Below are positions 36,833 through 44,562 of a DNA stretch of 64,000 nucleotides, piece by piece. A program made the translations under genes and the position numbers. The first letter of the stretch is position 1. Each line of letters starts with the position of its first letter. The notes below the pieces were generated by a model. The model worked only from the letters and a program-made list of their open reading frames with translations, made no database searches and had not been told where the DNA came from. Source of the stretch: Streptomyces sp. NBC_01549 (lineage in GTDB: Bacteria > Actinomycetota > Actinomycetes > Streptomycetales > Streptomycetaceae). The stretch spans positions 3,250,501-3,314,500 of the forward strand of contig NZ_JAPEPW010000001.1 in NCBI RefSeq assembly GCF_026339955.1, written 5' to 3'.

Positions 36833-37074
36833 GCGCCCGTGGCCCGCGGATCAGCTTCGCCGCCTTCTCGGTGATCCTACGGTCCAGCGCAGGGAGCAGG
36901 CTCGTGCAGGTGTCCGAGGTCAGCGTGATGGGGGGCAGGTCGGTCGTGGCGAGGATGCGGCGGAAGGTCTCCGAGACTGTCTCGGGGTGGAGCCGGGCAC
37001 CGTCCTCCTTCGTGAAGACCTTGCCCGTGTCCTGCCAGGCGTCGCCCCACTCCGCGCGCTCCTTCTCTTGGCGG
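36833..37074 (-). pseudogene. tyrosine-type integrase, C-terminal fragment without catalytic core
   Basis: Reads RQEKERAEWGDAWQDTGKVF, then LHPETVSETFRRILATTDLP, then PPITLTSDTCTSLLPALDRR, the C-terminal part of an actinobacterial phage-type integrase. Intact relatives have about 30 residues between PPI and LTSDT that hold the HxLRH box; these are missing here. The Tyr expected in SDTYTS is Cys. No N-terminal domain is found upstream. The frame then runs directly into the antisense of tRNA-Lys, as in elements whose integrase abuts the attachment site. It is a dead remnant of an integrated element. Confidence 0.75.
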
Positions 37075-37133
37075 AGGTGACGAGGCCGGCGCCGAGGAAA
37101 CCAAGCCACCGACGCACTCGACACCCGCACACC

Positions 37134-37280
37134 GACCTCGCCGACGACACACACGCCCAGGCCCACTTCAGCGCCCTCGGCGAGCTGATCGAAGCCACCG
37201 CACAGACGGCGCCCGCAAATCTGCGCGCCGAACTGCAGGCTGCATCCAAGGCGTTCGCCCGAGCCCAGCGTTCCGAATCC
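37134..37280 (+). pseudogene. possible relaxase/mobilisation protein fragment
   Basis: A 49-codon stretch on the plus strand, with HFSALGELIEATAQTAPANL and RAELQAASKAFARAQRS. It is strongly helical and resembles the C-terminal part of Streptomyces relaxases from memory. No start codon or upstream domain exists. The rest of 37281-37617 shows no gene. Given the adjacent dead integrase, I read it as more of the same lost element; the family call is tentative. Confidence 0.35.
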
Positions 37281-37617
37281 AGCACACCGGCCGAAACCCG
37301 GCGCCCAACCGTCGTACCGAAGCCGCCCGCCGACGCTCGACCACCGCAGGCTCGCCACCCACTCAGCACAGCGGTAGCCTCCAGCTCGCAGCGGCGGCGA
37401 CACACACCGAACGGCAGTACCGTCAGCGTCGGTAGGCACCGCGGACTCCACGTGCCCAGCTGGCACTGCCAAACCGGATCTGCCTCCGGTGAACTGGTGA
37501 ACCGAGATGTCGCTCACCCCACGGAGACGGCGGCCGTGATGCGAGCCGGCCGCGGAGCCCATGTCTCCCGACCGTGTGACGCACGCCACGGGAACCTGCC
37601 CTGCCGCGTGGACAAGG

Positions 37618-38262
37618 ATGGACGTGGACTACTCATTGCACACCCGGATACGGGCAGGCGACCCCGAGGCGTTCCGCGAGCTCTTCCGTGACCACGCCCG
37701 ACTGATCCACCGGCACGCGGTGCGCGTGACCGGGGACTGGACCGTCGCCGAGGACATCGTCTCGCTGACCTTCTTGGAGGCGTGGCGGCTGCGCGTCAAA
37801 CTGCGGGACGAGGGCGACAGCCCGCGCCCCTGGCTCATGGGCATCGCCGTGAACGTACTGCGCAACACCACCCGCGCCGCGCGCCGCCACAAGCGGGCCC
37901 TGGAGCGCCTGCCGGCCAAGGAAACGGTCCCGGACTTCGCCGACGAACTCGTCGGCCGCATAGCCGATGCCGACCAGCTGGCTGCCGCCCAGCGGGTGCT
38001 GAAGAAGCTGAACCGGAGCGAGCGCGAGGTCTTCACACTCTGTGTGTGGTCCGGGCTCGGCTACGCGGAGGCGGCGGCCGTGCTCGGCGTTCCGGTCGGC
38101 ACCGTGCGCTCGCGCCTGTTCCGCGCCCGTAAGCGGCTGAGCAAGCTGGCCGACGAAGACCTGAGGAAACGCAGGGAACCGCTACCGCGCCACGGACAAG
38201 AACAGGGCGGCCGCACTTCTGCGGCCCGGTCACACGAGTCGTACGAGGAGAGGTCCGAATGA
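37618..38262 (+). CDS. ECF-type RNA polymerase sigma factor
   Basis: A 214-residue sigma-70 family member. Region 2 shows RIRAGDPEAFRELFRDHARL and DWTVAEDIVSLTFLEAWRLR; region 4 shows KLNRSEREVFTLCVWSGLGY, then GVPVGTVRSRLFRARKRL. A charged tail (RHGQEQGGR...) follows. ATG 37618 gives the expected N-terminus MDVDYSLHTRIRAGD; the frame is open upstream through the remnant region. It overlaps the next gene by 4 bp. That gene encodes a membrane protein, the usual position of a regulator or target of such a sigma factor. Confidence 0.93.
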   Translation: MDVDYSLHTRIRAGDPEAFRELFRDHARLIHRHAVRVTGDWTVAEDIVSLTFLEAWRLRVKLRDEGDSPRPWLMGIAVNVLRNTTRAARRHKRALERLPAKETVPDFADELVGRIADADQLAAAQRVLKKLNRSEREVFTLCVWSGLGYAEAAAVLGVPVGTVRSRLFRARKRLSKLADEDLRKRREPLPRHGQEQGGRTSAARSHESYEERSE

Positions 38263-39335
38263 TCCGCAAGAAGTCTCGGCGTGAGGAGTCGCTGGACCAC
38301 GCGGAGCTGGCCCGGTTGCTGCCGGCGCCGGGAGACCCGCACCTGTCGCTCGACCGTCACCTGCTTCTCGAGGAGCACCTGATGAACGAGATCCAGCGCA
38401 CCGCACCCGCCCCCGCGCCCGCCCCTGCGCCGGCCCGCCGCCCGGCACGCCGTCTCCTGCTGATCGGTGTCCCGGTCACCGCCGCCGCGCTGGCCGGCGC
38501 ATTCGCCTTCACCGCGCTGACCGGTTCCGGGGGCGTCGATCCGGCCGTGGCCACCCCGCCCCCGGTCGAGGCGCCGGTCGTGCGTATCGAGCCCGGCAGT
38601 ACCGCCCAGCTCGCCTCCACCGTCGAGCACATCGCCGCCGCCGCCTCGGCGCGCAAGACGCCCGAACCCGGCCCGGGCCAGTACGTCTACGTCAAGAGCG
38701 AGGTCTCCTTCCTCTCCGTCTCGCACACCGACACGGACAAGTCCAAGGCCTGGGTCCAGCCTCTGCACATCCGTGAGGTGTGGAATTCCCCCGACGGCAA
38801 GCAGGGCTGGCTGGACGAGCCCGGCTACAAGCCCAAGGGCGGCATCACCCTCGACAGCGACGTCGAGCCCAGCTTGGGCGCCCCCTCCTACGACTACCTC
38901 AAGACGCTGCCCACCGACCCGGACGTCCTGCTGGAGAAGATCTACAAGGAGACCAAGGGCCAGGGGAACTCCCCCGACCAGCAGGCCTTCACCACGGTCG
39001 GTGACCTGCTCATTGAGGAGCTCGTACCGGCGAAGCTGAACGCAGCGCTGTACCGGGCCGCGGCCAAGATCCCCGGGGTCGTGGTGGTGGACCATGCCAA
39101 GGACGCCGCGGGACGCGAGGGCATCGCCCTGGCCCACGTCGACCAGAAGAGCGGCGACCGCACCGAGTGGATCTTCGACCCCAAGACGTACGCCTATCTC
39201 GGCAGCCGCGCTGTCCAGGTCAAGCAGGCCGACGGCGTCAAGCCCGGCACGGTCATCGAATCCACCGCCGTGCTGGAGCGGGCCGTCGTCGACGCCCAGA
39301 AGCAGCGCCCCGGCGCGCAAGGTACCGGTGCGTGA
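38259..39335 (+). CDS. CU044_5270-family membrane-anchored protein
   Basis: A 358-residue protein. The N-terminal cytoplasmic part (residues 1-60) has HAELARLLPAPGDPHLSLDR and an Ala-Pro run. One membrane helix follows (about 65-87, LLLIGVPVTAAALAGAFAFTAL). The extracellular domain has YVYVKSEVSFLSVSH, WNSPDGKQGWLDEPG, LPTDPDVLLEKIYKE and EWIFDPKTYAYLGSR. This architecture recurs next to ECF sigma genes in actinobacteria and is annotated CU044_5270. It is translationally coupled to the sigma gene. Likely an envelope partner of the sigma factor, perhaps acting as its anti-sigma through the N-terminal segment; no zinc-finger motif is seen. Confidence 0.85.
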   Translation: MIRKKSRREESLDHAELARLLPAPGDPHLSLDRHLLLEEHLMNEIQRTAPAPAPAPAPARRPARRLLLIGVPVTAAALAGAFAFTALTGSGGVDPAVATPPPVEAPVVRIEPGSTAQLASTVEHIAAAASARKTPEPGPGQYVYVKSEVSFLSVSHTDTDKSKAWVQPLHIREVWNSPDGKQGWLDEPGYKPKGGITLDSDVEPSLGAPSYDYLKTLPTDPDVLLEKIYKETKGQGNSPDQQAFTTVGDLLIEELVPAKLNAALYRAAAKIPGVVVVDHAKDAAGREGIALAHVDQKSGDRTEWIFDPKTYAYLGSRAVQVKQADGVKPGTVIESTAVLERAVVDAQKQRPGAQGTGA

Positions 39336-39770
39336 GAACGCGATCGCCCCGCTGGGACGGCGCTGGGACGGCGTCCAGTGACAGCAACTTCGCGGTGGGG
39401 GCGGCGAGGGTCGGACTCACGCACACGGACGTCGTGTTGGCGATGCCGCCGCCTACCTCGAATCCGTCTTCCGCAACAGCGGACACTGGCGTCGGTCGCC
39501 ACGAACGGGCCAGGCCCCGCCGATCCTTCCCGGGGCTCAGGCGGTCCCCGGGTGGGTCCGCGCCGCTGTGCATTCTGGAGGTCGGTATGTGCGCGGTCCA
39601 TCACTAATTGATCGCCAAGTGCCCGCCTGTAGTCCGTTTTTGACTCACTTGAGTCGAGATACGTTCCAGGGTGGGTGATTCTGCCCCCAGTCGTTGGGGT
39701 TCTGGTGTTAGGTGCTGCGCTTGTGATTTGGGCAATCAGGGCATGGCGCCAACGTCGACGGGACCGAAAA
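39336..39770 (+). other. 435-bp region without a supported gene
   Basis: Holds a short dyad GACTCACTTGAGTC at 39642-39655 after a T-run. Open frames exist on both strands, but none has a start with a ribosome site or a recognisable product. It may be the trailing part of the sigma-factor locus. Confidence 0.4.
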
Positions 39771-39802
39771 GCCCCGGGTCAGAGGGATCTGACCCGGGGC
39801 TT
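39771..39802 (-). terminator. intrinsic terminator of ribA
   Basis: A 14-bp perfect stem, AGCCCCGGGTCAGA/TCTGACCCGGGGCT, with a four-base loop, about 33 bp after the ribA stop. Confidence 0.88.
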
Positions 39803-39834
39803 CGGTGTGCTTTGGGGGTGCGGGGCCCGATGGC

Positions 39835-40461
39835 TCAGCCCGCGGTGAGCTCCGGCAGCGGGAGCGTGTGCTGGGTCTGCAGGACCTTGGCGCGCAGGTA
39901 ACGCACGTTGTGGGCGGTGGTGAAGACGCCCGTCGGGACGCGGTGGGAGACCGTCACACCGAGGTCGCGCAGCTGCTCGGCCTTGTCCGGGTTGTTGGAC
40001 AGCAGGTCCAGGTCGTCGATGCCGAGGGCCTGGAGCATCTGGGCGGCCGCCGTGTAGTCGCGGCCGTCCTCGGGCAGGCCGAGCGCGGCGTTGGCGGCGT
40101 ACGTGTCGAGGCCCTGGTCCTGGAGGGCGTACGCGTCGAGCTTGTTGTAGAGGCCGATGCCGCGGCCCTCCTGACGGAGGTACAGGAGCACCCCGCCGCG
40201 CTCCGCGATCTGTTCCACCGCCTCGCGCAGCTGCGGACCGCAGTCGCAGCGGGCCGATCCGAAGACGTCACCGGTCAGGCATTCGGAGTGCAGCCGCACC
40301 AGCGGGGTCGCGCCGGGCTTGCCGAGCACGACGGCGAGGTGTTCCTTGCCGTCGGTCAGGCCGTGGAAGGTGACCAACTCCGCGTCGACCGAGTAGCCGT
40401 CGCCGAAACGCAGGGGCACAGTGACGCGGGTGCGCACCGTGGCGGTGGGGAAATCGCGCAT
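39835..40461 (-). CDS. ribA: GTP cyclohydrolase II
   Basis: Opens the imidazole ring of GTP to give the diaminopyrimidine used for riboflavin and deazaflavins. It is 208 residues long, a stand-alone RibA without a fused DHBP synthase. The zinc-binding Cys motif is [20 protein letters not shown] near residues 58-77; the catalytic loop [15 protein letters not shown] is near 93-107; [12 protein letters not shown] is near 155. Streptomycetes usually hold several paralogues; this one lies beside a MarR regulator and a RibD-like gene, which suggests separate control. A perfect dyad, GCTTCACATTTGAAGC, lies 46 bp upstream of the start. Confidence 0.95.
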   Translation of the reverse strand: MRDFPTATVRTRVTVPLRFGDGYSVDAELVTFHGLTDGKEHLAVVLGKPGATPLVRLHSECLTGDVFGSARCDCGPQLREAVEQIAERGGVLLYLRQEGRGIGLYNKLDAYALQDQGLDTYAANAALGLPEDGRDYTAAAQMLQALGIDDLDLLSNNPDKAEQLRDLGVTVSHRVPTGVFTTAHNVRYLRAKVLQTQHTLPLPELTAG

Positions 40462-40506
40462 GTTGTCTCTCCGGTCAGCGGGTGTGGTGCGAGTTGCGCC
40501 GGTTAT

Positions 40507-40566
40507 GCTTCACATTTGAAGCACTGCCTCGGAGACAGACAGTACACGGTGCTTTAACGTTCAAGC
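40507..40566 (-). promoter_or_regulatory. two candidate MarR operators upstream of ribA
   Basis: GCTTCACATTTGAAGC (40507-40522, perfect six-base arms) and GCTTTAACGTTCAAGC (40551-40566, imperfect) share a GCTTnA...TnAAGC pattern. They lie in the ribA promoter region. A related dyad is at 41167-41181. The remaining intergenic DNA to 40644 has three imperfect ACGAGGAACGCCGTCGC-like repeats. Confidence 0.55.
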
Positions 40567-40644
40567 AACGGCTTTGGTCGATTGCGTGTCGCACGGCTCA
40601 CGAGGAACGTCGCCGTGCGGCTGACGAAGAACGCCGTCGCCGAC

Positions 40645-41148
40645 TTACGAGGAACGCCGTCGCCACGGCAGATCTTCCCCGCAGGCCCCGGGATTCTCTC
40701 CCTGGATGCCGCGCGTGATGGCCCCGCAGATCTCTTCCAGCTGCCCGACCTGCTCCGGGGTCAGCCGGTCGAAGACCGCCGTCATGACCTGTTCCGCGTG
40801 GCCCGGCGCCGCCCGCTCCAGAACGGCCATGCCCTCGTCCGTGAGGACCGCGATCTGGGTGCGCTTGTCGCTGTGGCAGCCCTCACGGCGTACCAGACCG
40901 TCGTTCGCCAGCCGGGTCACGCCGTACGTCAGCCGGCTGCGGGTGATCTTCAGGATCTCGGCGAGGTCGGTCATCCGCAGCCGCCGGTCCGGCGCCTCGG
41001 ACAGCATGGCCAGGATGGAGTAGTGAAGGTGGGGCATGCCCGTCTCGGCCTGGAGCTGCCGGTCGATCGTGTCCTCCAGGAGCGAGGTGGCGGCGTTGTA
41101 CGCGCGCCAGGCACGCTGCTCGGCGGGGGAGAGCCAGCGGGTCGTCAT
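40645..41148 (-). CDS. MarR-family transcriptional regulator
   Basis: A 167-residue winged-helix regulator. The N-terminal dimer helix is WLSPAEQRAWRAYNAATSLL; the DNA-binding part has LRMTDLAEILKITRSRLTYGVTRL and the wing REGCHSDKRTQIAVLTDEG. It is divergent from the ribD-like gene and upstream of ribA, and inverted repeats built from TTGAA/TTCAA are present at both promoters. I infer that it controls ribA and ribD and itself. The ligand is unknown. Confidence 0.92.
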   Translation of the reverse strand: MTTRWLSPAEQRAWRAYNAATSLLEDTIDRQLQAETGMPHLHYSILAMLSEAPDRRLRMTDLAEILKITRSRLTYGVTRLANDGLVRREGCHSDKRTQIAVLTDEGMAVLERAAPGHAEQVMTAVFDRLTPEQVGQLEEICGAITRGIQGENPGACGEDLPWRRRSS

Positions 41149-41166
41149 GCCGCCAGTGTAGGTATT

Positions 41167-41181
41167 GTTTAAAACTTGAAC
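41167..41181. promoter_or_regulatory. candidate MarR operator between marR and ribD
   Basis: GTTTAAAACTTGAAC is an almost perfect dyad, GTTTAA against TTGAAC. It lies 19 bp from the MarR start and 24 bp from the RibD-like start, and is similar in core to the two sites before ribA. Confidence 0.5.
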
Positions 41182-41204
41182 CGTGCGCTCGGAGCTGGAG
41201 GGTC

Positions 41205-42347
41205 ATGCCCCACCCCTATGTCCTGTTGTCCGCCGCCGTCTCCCTGGACGGCTTCCTGGACGACACCGGCCCCGAACGCCTGCTGCTCTCGGGCCCGGCG
41301 GACTTCGACCGGGTCGACGAGGTGCGGGCGGCCAGCGACGCGATCCTGATCGGCGCCGGCACCATCCGGGCGGACAACCCCCGGCTGCTGGTCAACTCCG
41401 CCGAGCGGCGGGCGGCGCGGATCGCCGCGGGACGCCCGGAGTACCCGCTCAAGGTCACCGTCAGCGGCTCCGGCGACCTCGACCCGGACGCCCAGTTCTG
41501 GCACACGGGCGGCGAGAAGGTCGTCTATACGACGGACAAGGGCGCCGAGCGTGCCTGCGACGCCCTGCGCGGGCTGGACGTCGACGTGGTCCCGACCGGC
41601 GCCGAGCTGGACTGGCGCGTCGTACTCGAACATCTCCACGACGTACGCGGGGTGCGGCGGCTCATGGTCGAGGGCGGGGGGCGTGTGCACACCCAGCTGA
41701 TGGCGCAGGGGCTGGCGGACGAACTGCAGCTCGCCGTCGCCCCGCTCTTCGTGGGGGAGCCGGACGCGCCACGGCTGTTCGGGCCGGGTGGATATCCGCC
41801 CGGGCGGATGCGGCTGGTGGAGACACGGCCGGTCGGGGACGTCGTCCTCATCCGCTACGCCCCCACCGCACCCGGGGCCGGCGCTCTCGCCTCCGCCGCG
41901 GACCGGCACTGGCTGGAGGTCGCCTGCGAGCTCGCGGCGCTGTGCCCGCCCTCGGAGACCGCGTTCAGCGTGGGGGCGGTGGTGGTGGCGGCCGACGGCA
42001 CCGAGCTGGCGCGCGGGCACTCGCGGGAAGGCGACGATCCCGTCGTGCACGCCGAGGAGGCGGCGCTCGCGAAGATCGATCCCGCGGATCCACGCCTGGG
42101 CTCCGCCACCGTCTACAGCAGCCTGGAGCCGTGCGCGCGGCGGGCGTCCCGGCCCGCGCCCTGTGCGCGGCTGATCCTCGACGCGGGGGTACGGCGGGTG
42201 GTCACCGCGTGGCGCGAGCCCGACACGTTCGTGACGGGGGCCGACGGGAACGGGCTGCTCGTGGCCGCGGGGGCGGACGTGGTCGTACTGCCGGAGTTCG
42301 AGGAGCGGGCCGTGGCGCCGAACCGTCACCTTCTTGCGGCCGGGTAG
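41205..42347 (+). CDS. RibD-like bifunctional protein with reversed domain order
   Basis: A 380-residue protein. Residues 1-215 form the reductase (DHFR-like RibD_C) domain: LSAAVSLDGFLDDTG, AILIGAGTIRADNPRLLV, and RRLMVEGGGRVHTQLMAQG. Residues 230-375 form a cytidine-deaminase-like domain with the zinc motif HAEEAAL and SSLEPCARRASRPAPCARLI (PC...C). In E. coli and Bacillus RibD the deaminase comes first. Together they would perform the two steps after RibA, giving 5-amino-6-ribitylaminouracil phosphate, the precursor of riboflavin and coenzyme F420. ATG 41205 follows GGAGGG. It is divergent from marR. Confidence 0.88.
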   Translation: MPHPYVLLSAAVSLDGFLDDTGPERLLLSGPADFDRVDEVRAASDAILIGAGTIRADNPRLLVNSAERRAARIAAGRPEYPLKVTVSGSGDLDPDAQFWHTGGEKVVYTTDKGAERACDALRGLDVDVVPTGAELDWRVVLEHLHDVRGVRRLMVEGGGRVHTQLMAQGLADELQLAVAPLFVGEPDAPRLFGPGGYPPGRMRLVETRPVGDVVLIRYAPTAPGAGALASAADRHWLEVACELAALCPPSETAFSVGAVVVAADGTELARGHSREGDDPVVHAEEAALAKIDPADPRLGSATVYSSLEPCARRASRPAPCARLILDAGVRRVVTAWREPDTFVTGADGNGLLVAAGADVVVLPEFEERAVAPNRHLLAAG

Positions 42348-42444
42348 GGGCGGCCACTTCTTCCGGCCGGGTAGGAGCCTCGCGGTCGTCCGCGAAAACC
42401 CTGGTGAATCGGGCCCCGCGGATGGCGTACACTAATTTCAACGA

Positions 42445-42518
42445 CGCGGGGTGGAGCAGCTCGGTAGCTCGCTGGGCTCATAACCCAGAGGTCGCAGGTT
42501 CAAATCCTGTCCCCGCTA
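42445..42518 (+). tRNA. initiator tRNA-Met (anticodon CAT)
   Basis: CGCGGGG against CCCCGCT leaves the first pair (C1-U72) unpaired. The anticodon stem ends GGG/CCC around CTCATAA. Both features mark the initiator. T-loop TTCAAAT, discriminator A, 74 nt. Confidence 0.95.
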
Positions 42519-42525
42519 CTGAAGG

Positions 42526-42568
42526 CCAAGGGCCGGAACTCGGAAACGAGTTCCGGCCCTTGGTTTTT
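42526..42568 (+). terminator. intrinsic terminator of initiator tRNA
   Basis: A 17-bp perfect stem, CCAAGGGCCGGAACTCG and its complement, with a GAAA loop and a TTTTT tail, 7 bp after the tRNA. Confidence 0.95.
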
Positions 42569-42653
42569 CCCCTTCACCGGCCCGGTTTTCCCGTTTTACC
42601 GTCCGGCCCGGGTTTTCCCTGCCGACGCGACTATCAGTAGTCTTCTCCTCACT

Positions 42654-42845
42654 ATGAGTTGTCTTCGGTGGCTGGAGCGGCGCGCGTCGGCGCTCGCGCT
42701 GCTGCTCGCCGTGTGCGCGCTGTTCCTCGGGGCCTGTCACGGGGGTCATGACCTCGTGCCGGACGGCGGGACCGTCGTCGCCCCGGCCGGGCACCACCAC
42801 GGGCGGGGCGGAGCGGGCGGCGTCAGGTGGCCGGGCCCGGACTGA
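42654..42845 (+). CDS. small histidine-rich putative lipoprotein
   Basis: A 63-residue frame: basic N-terminus, hydrophobic segment SALALLLAVCALFLGAC with lipobox LGAC (Cys28), then CHGGHDLVPDGG and HHHGRGGAGG. The His/Cys-rich exported part could bind metal. There is no ribosome site; a TAGTCT -10-like hexamer ends 10 bp before the ATG, so the mRNA may have almost no leader. It overlaps the possible long form of the phosphatase gene. Reality is uncertain. Confidence 0.45.
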   Translation: MSCLRWLERRASALALLLAVCALFLGACHGGHDLVPDGGTVVAPAGHHHGRGGAGGVRWPGPD

Positions 42846-43011
42846 CGCATCCCGGACCGACGCATCCCCCGGTCGGCCCTCACCGCTCGCCCCTCGCCCC
42901 CGCTCCGGGAAACCTGGACGGGTGGGGCAGCAGCAAGGAGGTGCGCAGCGGGCCGGAGAGCCATGCGACGAGCCGTACGACAGGTCCGGTGGGCGGTTGC
43001 GCGAGGACCCC

Positions 43012-44139
43012 GTGCCCGATCCGGGGCTGGGGGGCGAGCCGCTGCCCGACCCGGCCGAGGCGGACCGGCGCCGCATCTCGTACGCGCGCAGCCTCGTCCG
43101 GGTACTGCCCGCGCTGCTCATCCTGGTCGGCGCGTTCTACGACTACTTCACCCCGATGGCCTTCACCGCGGGCCCCCTCTTCACCGCCGCTCCGCTTGTG
43201 GCCGCCCCGCTCTTCTCGCTGCGCGGCACCCTGCTCACCGGCGTCACCGCGCTCGTCTCGGTGCTCACGATCCACGTCCGGTTCGGCGTCGTGTTCAAGG
43301 TGGACGCGATCACGGAGGTCGCCACCGTGGCGACCGTCGGTGTGCTGGCCGTGCTCATCAACATCCTCGTCCGCCGCACCGACGAACGGCTCGCCTCGGC
43401 CCACCAGATCGCCGAGGCGGCCCAGCGTGCCGTCCTGCCGAAGCCCGACGAGCGGATCGGCGGCCTCGAGGTCGCGGCGCGCTACGAGGCGGCGCAGGCG
43501 GGCGCGTTCATCGGCGGCGACCTGTACGCCGTGCAGGACTCCCCGCACGGCGTACGGCTGGTGGTGGGCGACGTGCGCGGGAAGGGCATGGAGGCGGTGT
43601 CCGCCGTCGCGGTGGTCATCGGGGCGTTCCGGGAGGCGGCCGAGCAGGAGGCCACGCCGGAAGCGGTCGCGCAGCGGCTGGAGCGGGCGCTGGCCCGCGA
43701 GGGCACCCGGCGCGAGGGCCTCGACGCCTTCGAGGGGTTCACCACCGCCGTCCTCGCGGAGATCTCGCGGGAGGGCGGCCTCGTACGGATCGTCAACCGC
43801 GGCCACCCGCCGCCGCTGCTCCTGCACGCGGACGGAACGCTGGTCACGCTCGCCGCCGCGAACCCCGCACTGCCGCTCGGCATGGGCGAGTTGGGCACCT
43901 GGCCGGACCGTGCGGAGGAGACGGAGTTCCCGCACGGGGCCACGCTCCTCTTCCACACGGATGGACTGTCCGAGGCCCGCGACGCACAGGGACGTTTCTA
44001 CGATCCGGCCGCTCGCCTGGCCGGACGGACCTTCCCGGGCCCCGACGCCCTGCTGGTCACGCTCGCCGAGGAGGCCCGGCGGCACACGGGCGGCGCCCTG
44101 ACGGACGACATGGCGCTGCTTGCCGTGCGCCGCTCGTAG
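43012..44139 (+). CDS. membrane PP2C/SpoIIE-family serine phosphatase
   Basis: A 375-residue protein. Three to four membrane helices lie in residues 25-125 (VLPALLILVGAFYDYF, then GVLAVLINILV). The SpoIIE phosphatase domain follows from LPKPDERIGGLEVAARYEAA. Metal-binding Asp residues are in FIGGDLYAV, VVGDVRGKGMEA and TDDMALL; NRGHPPPLLL and LFHTDGLSEARD are typical. Such proteins dephosphorylate anti-anti-sigma factors in partner-switching. GTG 43012 has GAGGA five bases upstream; the frame is open to 42748 and GTG 42922 is another candidate start, so the N-terminus is uncertain. Confidence 0.87.
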   Translation: MPDPGLGGEPLPDPAEADRRRISYARSLVRVLPALLILVGAFYDYFTPMAFTAGPLFTAAPLVAAPLFSLRGTLLTGVTALVSVLTIHVRFGVVFKVDAITEVATVATVGVLAVLINILVRRTDERLASAHQIAEAAQRAVLPKPDERIGGLEVAARYEAAQAGAFIGGDLYAVQDSPHGVRLVVGDVRGKGMEAVSAVAVVIGAFREAAEQEATPEAVAQRLERALAREGTRREGLDAFEGFTTAVLAEISREGGLVRIVNRGHPPPLLLHADGTLVTLAAANPALPLGMGELGTWPDRAEETEFPHGATLLFHTDGLSEARDAQGRFYDPAARLAGRTFPGPDALLVTLAEEARRHTGGALTDDMALLAVRRS

Positions 44140-44377
44140 CGGCGGGAGGGCGCTCTTGATCGTTGTCACGAGGGGTGACCGGCCGATGTCCCTCCGCATA
44201 ACGACTGACACACCGCCAGATAACTGCCAGGTAGGGAGCTGTGGCCAACTCGCCCGATTTCCGCCGCTCATGGTCGGTAAGTCCTGGCCAAAAGTGGTTA
44301 ACGATCAGTACGAACAGCTTGGAATCCGGTACCCGCGTCTATTAACGTTCGATAACGCAGCGCGGTCGTCCCAGCCG

Positions 44378-44545
44378 TCACAAGAGTCGGCTCCGTGCGC
44401 ACGCGCCGAATCCCGCAAGGGAACCGGGGAACCACCAACTTGGGGTGAATCGAGCGTCTTTCACGGTGGAGACACCGTGGGTTGACGCGCGTAGGAGACC
44501 TTCCTGCTCCGAACCCGTCAGCTAACCCGGTAGGCGAGAAGGAAG
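44378..44545 (+). ncRNA. ydaO-type (c-di-AMP) riboswitch
   Basis: The leader of the M23 peptidase gene holds the ydaO/yuaA hallmarks in order: GCCGAATCCCGCAAGGGAAC, CGGGGAACCACCAACTTGGG with GGTGAA, a variable hairpin CACGGTGGAGACACCGTG, then GTAGGAGACCTTCCTGCTCC, GAACCCGTCAGCTAACCCGG and TAGGCG. Established knowledge: this class binds cyclic di-AMP and turns expression off, and in Streptomyces it sits before cell-wall hydrolase genes such as rpfA. The ends are approximate. The stretch 44140-44377 before it shows no gene and should carry the promoter. Confidence 0.92.
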
Positions 44546-44562
44546 GAAAGGAGCACGCCCAC

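Noticed and set aside
39336..39620. Open frames after the CU044_5270 gene, including a readable DAAAYLESVFRNSG stretch
   Set aside because: No start codon with a ribosome site and no family that I recognise. Possibly a gene remnant but not enough to call.
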